Positions 4,664 to 6,156 of a DNA stretch of 6,156 bases are shown piece by piece; positions within the stretch are counted from its first letter, which is position 1, and every line of letters begins with the position of its first letter. Origin of the DNA: Bifidobacterium breve (GTDB lineage Bacteria > Bacteroidota > Bacteroidia > Cytophagales > UBA9547). The notes under the pieces were generated by a model that saw only the letters and a list, made by a program, of their open reading frames with translations, searched no databases and was not told the DNA's origin. Location of the stretch: the NCBI GenBank assembly GCA_943325655.2, contig CALPQG020000174.1:1-6156 (forward strand). Direction: 5' to 3'. Both the position numbers and the translations under genes were made by a program.

Positions 4664-6156
4664 TTACCCCCATCTCACATACTATTTAAAAACCCAATTA
4701 GACGGACTCAGAAGCAGTTATACGCAAGTATTCTTTTCTGACAGCATTTGGTTTTCTTTGATCGTATTTTTATCTACGTTCACAGATCCTTATGCCGGTG
4801 CAGCAGGATTAATAGCGGTAATCATTACCAATATCATGGCAAGCTGGTTGGGCCTCCATGAAAGCATGATTAAAAACGGCTCTTATAGTTACAATAGCTT
4901 GATGGTGGGTTTGGTATTGGGTGTTAATTTTCAATTTAGTGCCGTATTTATATTGATATTGGCATTAGGCTCCTTTTTATGTTTGGTCATCACCTCCTGG
5001 TTGGGGATTATTTTATACAAATACAAAGTACCGTATTTGAGTTTACCTTTTTTAATTACCATCTGGATCATGTTGTTGGCTACTCGAAATTATGAAAACC
5101 TACAACTAAGCGAAAGAGGTATTTACACCATCAATGAAATGTATAGTTCAGGTGGAAACTTTTACCTCTACCTGTACGACAAATTAAACAGCTTTAAGAT
5201 TCCATTGTTTTGGGAAGTGTACTTCAAGTCATTGGGCGCCATTATCTTTCAATACAATATTGTAGCAGGTTTCTTAATTGCCATTGGTTTATTGATATAT
5301 TCTAGGATATCCTTTTCACTGTCATTGTTAGGCTATACCACAGGTTTTTTATTTTACAATTTTGTGGATGGGAGTTTTAATGAATTGATATACGGATACA
5401 TTGGATTCAATTTCATCTTGTTGGCCATTGCCATTGGAGGATTCTTTTTGATACCCTCCTTAAAATCGTACCTATTGGTAATCATTTGTACCCCCTTAAC
5501 CGCCATATTGATCAGTGCCGTGAGTAATTTGTTTTTACCCATGCAATTACCCATTTATTCCCTTCCTTTTAATATTGTAGCGATATTGCTATTGTTCATT
5601 TTAAGTCATCGTTATACCTACAAAAAACCAGAACTGGTAAGCCATCAACTGCTTTCGCCAGAGAAAAATTTATACGCCCACACCAACAGGTTAGAGCGAT
5701 TTAAACACGACACCTATTACCATATTTCTTTGCCTTTTTGGGGCGAATGGACCGTTTCCCAAGGCTATGAAGGTAACATTACGCACAAAGCAGAATGGAA
5801 ATATGCCCTCGACTTTGTGGTGACCGACGAAAATCAGCGCAGCTACCAAATGCCAGGAACAGATGTCGCACACTTTTTTTGTTATAATTTGCCAGTTACA
5901 GCCCCTGCTGCAGGTTGGGTATACGACATCAAAGACGAGATTGAAGACAATGCCATTGGAGATGTAAACCTAAAAGAAAACTGGGGCAATACCATTATCA
6001 TCAAACACGCAGAAGATTTATATTCCAAATTAAGCCATATCAAAGCCGAAACCTTTAAAGTAAAAATTGGGGATTATGTGCACAAAGGGGAATTGCTTGC
6101 CAATTGTGGCAGTTCGGGACGATCGCCAGAACCACACTTGCATTTTCAATTGCAAA
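4659..6156 (+). CDS. Urea transporter-like membrane domain fused to M23 metallopeptidase (partial, 3' end outside window)
   Basis: An open frame of 499 codons runs off the right edge. No ATG lies between the in-frame stop at 4644-4646 and residue 60, so TTG at 4659 is the most plausible start; it gives MTYPHLTYYL and keeps the first membrane segment. Residues about 25-316 form a urea transporter fold in two halves: SYNSLMVGLVLG (78-89) and LPFLITIW (129-136) in the first, YNFVDG...AIAIGGFF (233-263) and SLPFN (301-305) in the second. Residues about 350-499 are an M23 (LytM-like) peptidase with H376, D385 (YALDF), H460, and HLH at 493-495, so the zinc ligands look intact. The transporter part should conduct urea or a similar small amide; the M23 part usually cleaves peptidoglycan cross-links. 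Membership in the upstream operon is possible, but 106 bases of repeat intervene and no new promoter is visible. Confidence 0.82.
   Translation, partial: MTYPHLTYYLKTQLDGLRSSYTQVFFSDSIWFSLIVFLSTFTDPYAGAAGLIAVIITNIMASWLGLHESMIKNGSYSYNSLMVGLVLGVNFQFSAVFILILALGSFLCLVITSWLGIILYKYKVPYLSLPFLITIWIMLLATRNYENLQLSERGIYTINEMYSSGGNFYLYLYDKLNSFKIPLFWEVYFKSLGAIIFQYNIVAGFLIAIGLLIYSRISFSLSLLGYTTGFLFYNFVDGSFNELIYGYIGFNFILLAIAIGGFFLIPSLKSYLLVIICTPLTAILISAVSNLFLPMQLPIYSLPFNIVAILLLFILSHRYTYKKPELVSHQLLSPEKNLYAHTNRLERFKHDTYYHISLPFWGEWTVSQGYEGNITHKAEWKYALDFVVTDENQRSYQMPGTDVAHFFCYNLPVTAPAAGWVYDIKDEIEDNAIGDVNLKENWGNTIIIKHAEDLYSKLSHIKAETFKVKIGDYVHKGELLANCGSSGRSPEPHLHFQLQ

Noticed and set aside
5354..5873. Two minus-strand frames (66 and 60 codons)
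   Set aside because: Shadows of the transporter/peptidase gene, which reads as one open frame with conserved motifs on the plus strand.

Overview
This window is AT-rich chromosomal DNA from a member of the Bacteroidota. The evidence is the promoter style (TACCTTTG as a TAnnTTTG -7 box, with a CAAA/TTTG -33 box), A-rich translation starts without a strong Shine-Dalgarno, and the protein families present. I cannot name a genus; a Saprospiraceae- or Chitinophagaceae-like organism is a guess.

Layout: positions 40-83 hold a strong bidirectional terminator hairpin. Positions 110-1318 (minus strand) encode a DUF4143-type AAA ATPase with its own promoter at 1338-1370. The non-coding stretch 1371-1499 carries three 20-bp near-palindromes spaced exactly 33 bp apart. 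Positions 1500-1589 and 1775-1864 are two diverged copies (69 of 90 bases identical, no gaps) of one promoter/leader block, each ending exactly on an ATG. The first ATG opens a 66-codon gene of unknown function. The second opens a three-gene set on the plus strand: a small PqqD-like peptide-binding protein (1862-2119), an ATP-grasp ligase overlapping it by 17 bases (2103-3149), and a fold-type III PLP decarboxylase (3197-4552). Positions 4551-4663 hold a 21-bp perfect hairpin embedded in an 8-bp tandem repeat array. Positions 4659-6156 begin a fusion gene, a urea-transporter-like membrane domain followed by an M23 metallopeptidase, probably started by a TTG inside the repeat and cut by the window edge.

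The most interesting part is the PqqD / ATP-grasp / decarboxylase cassette. It has the parts list of a peptide- or carrier-templated pathway: a recognition domain that holds a leader, an ATP-grasp enzyme that makes an amide or acyl-phosphate-dependent bond, and a decarboxylase. The decarboxylase is unlike true LysA in its substrate loop (CMNID instead of CESGD). Its N-terminal extension contains a Y-x-x-P-x-I motif that resembles the YxxPxL leader motif recognised by PqqD-like domains in lasso peptide systems. My working hypothesis is that the PqqD-like protein docks onto this tail, either to scaffold the enzymes or because the tail is itself a substrate. The 66-residue product could be a diverged duplicate of the PqqD-like protein or a partner peptide. 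The urea-transporter/M23 fusion may belong to the same unit but is separated by 106 bases of repeat. None of these functional links is proven by sequence alone.
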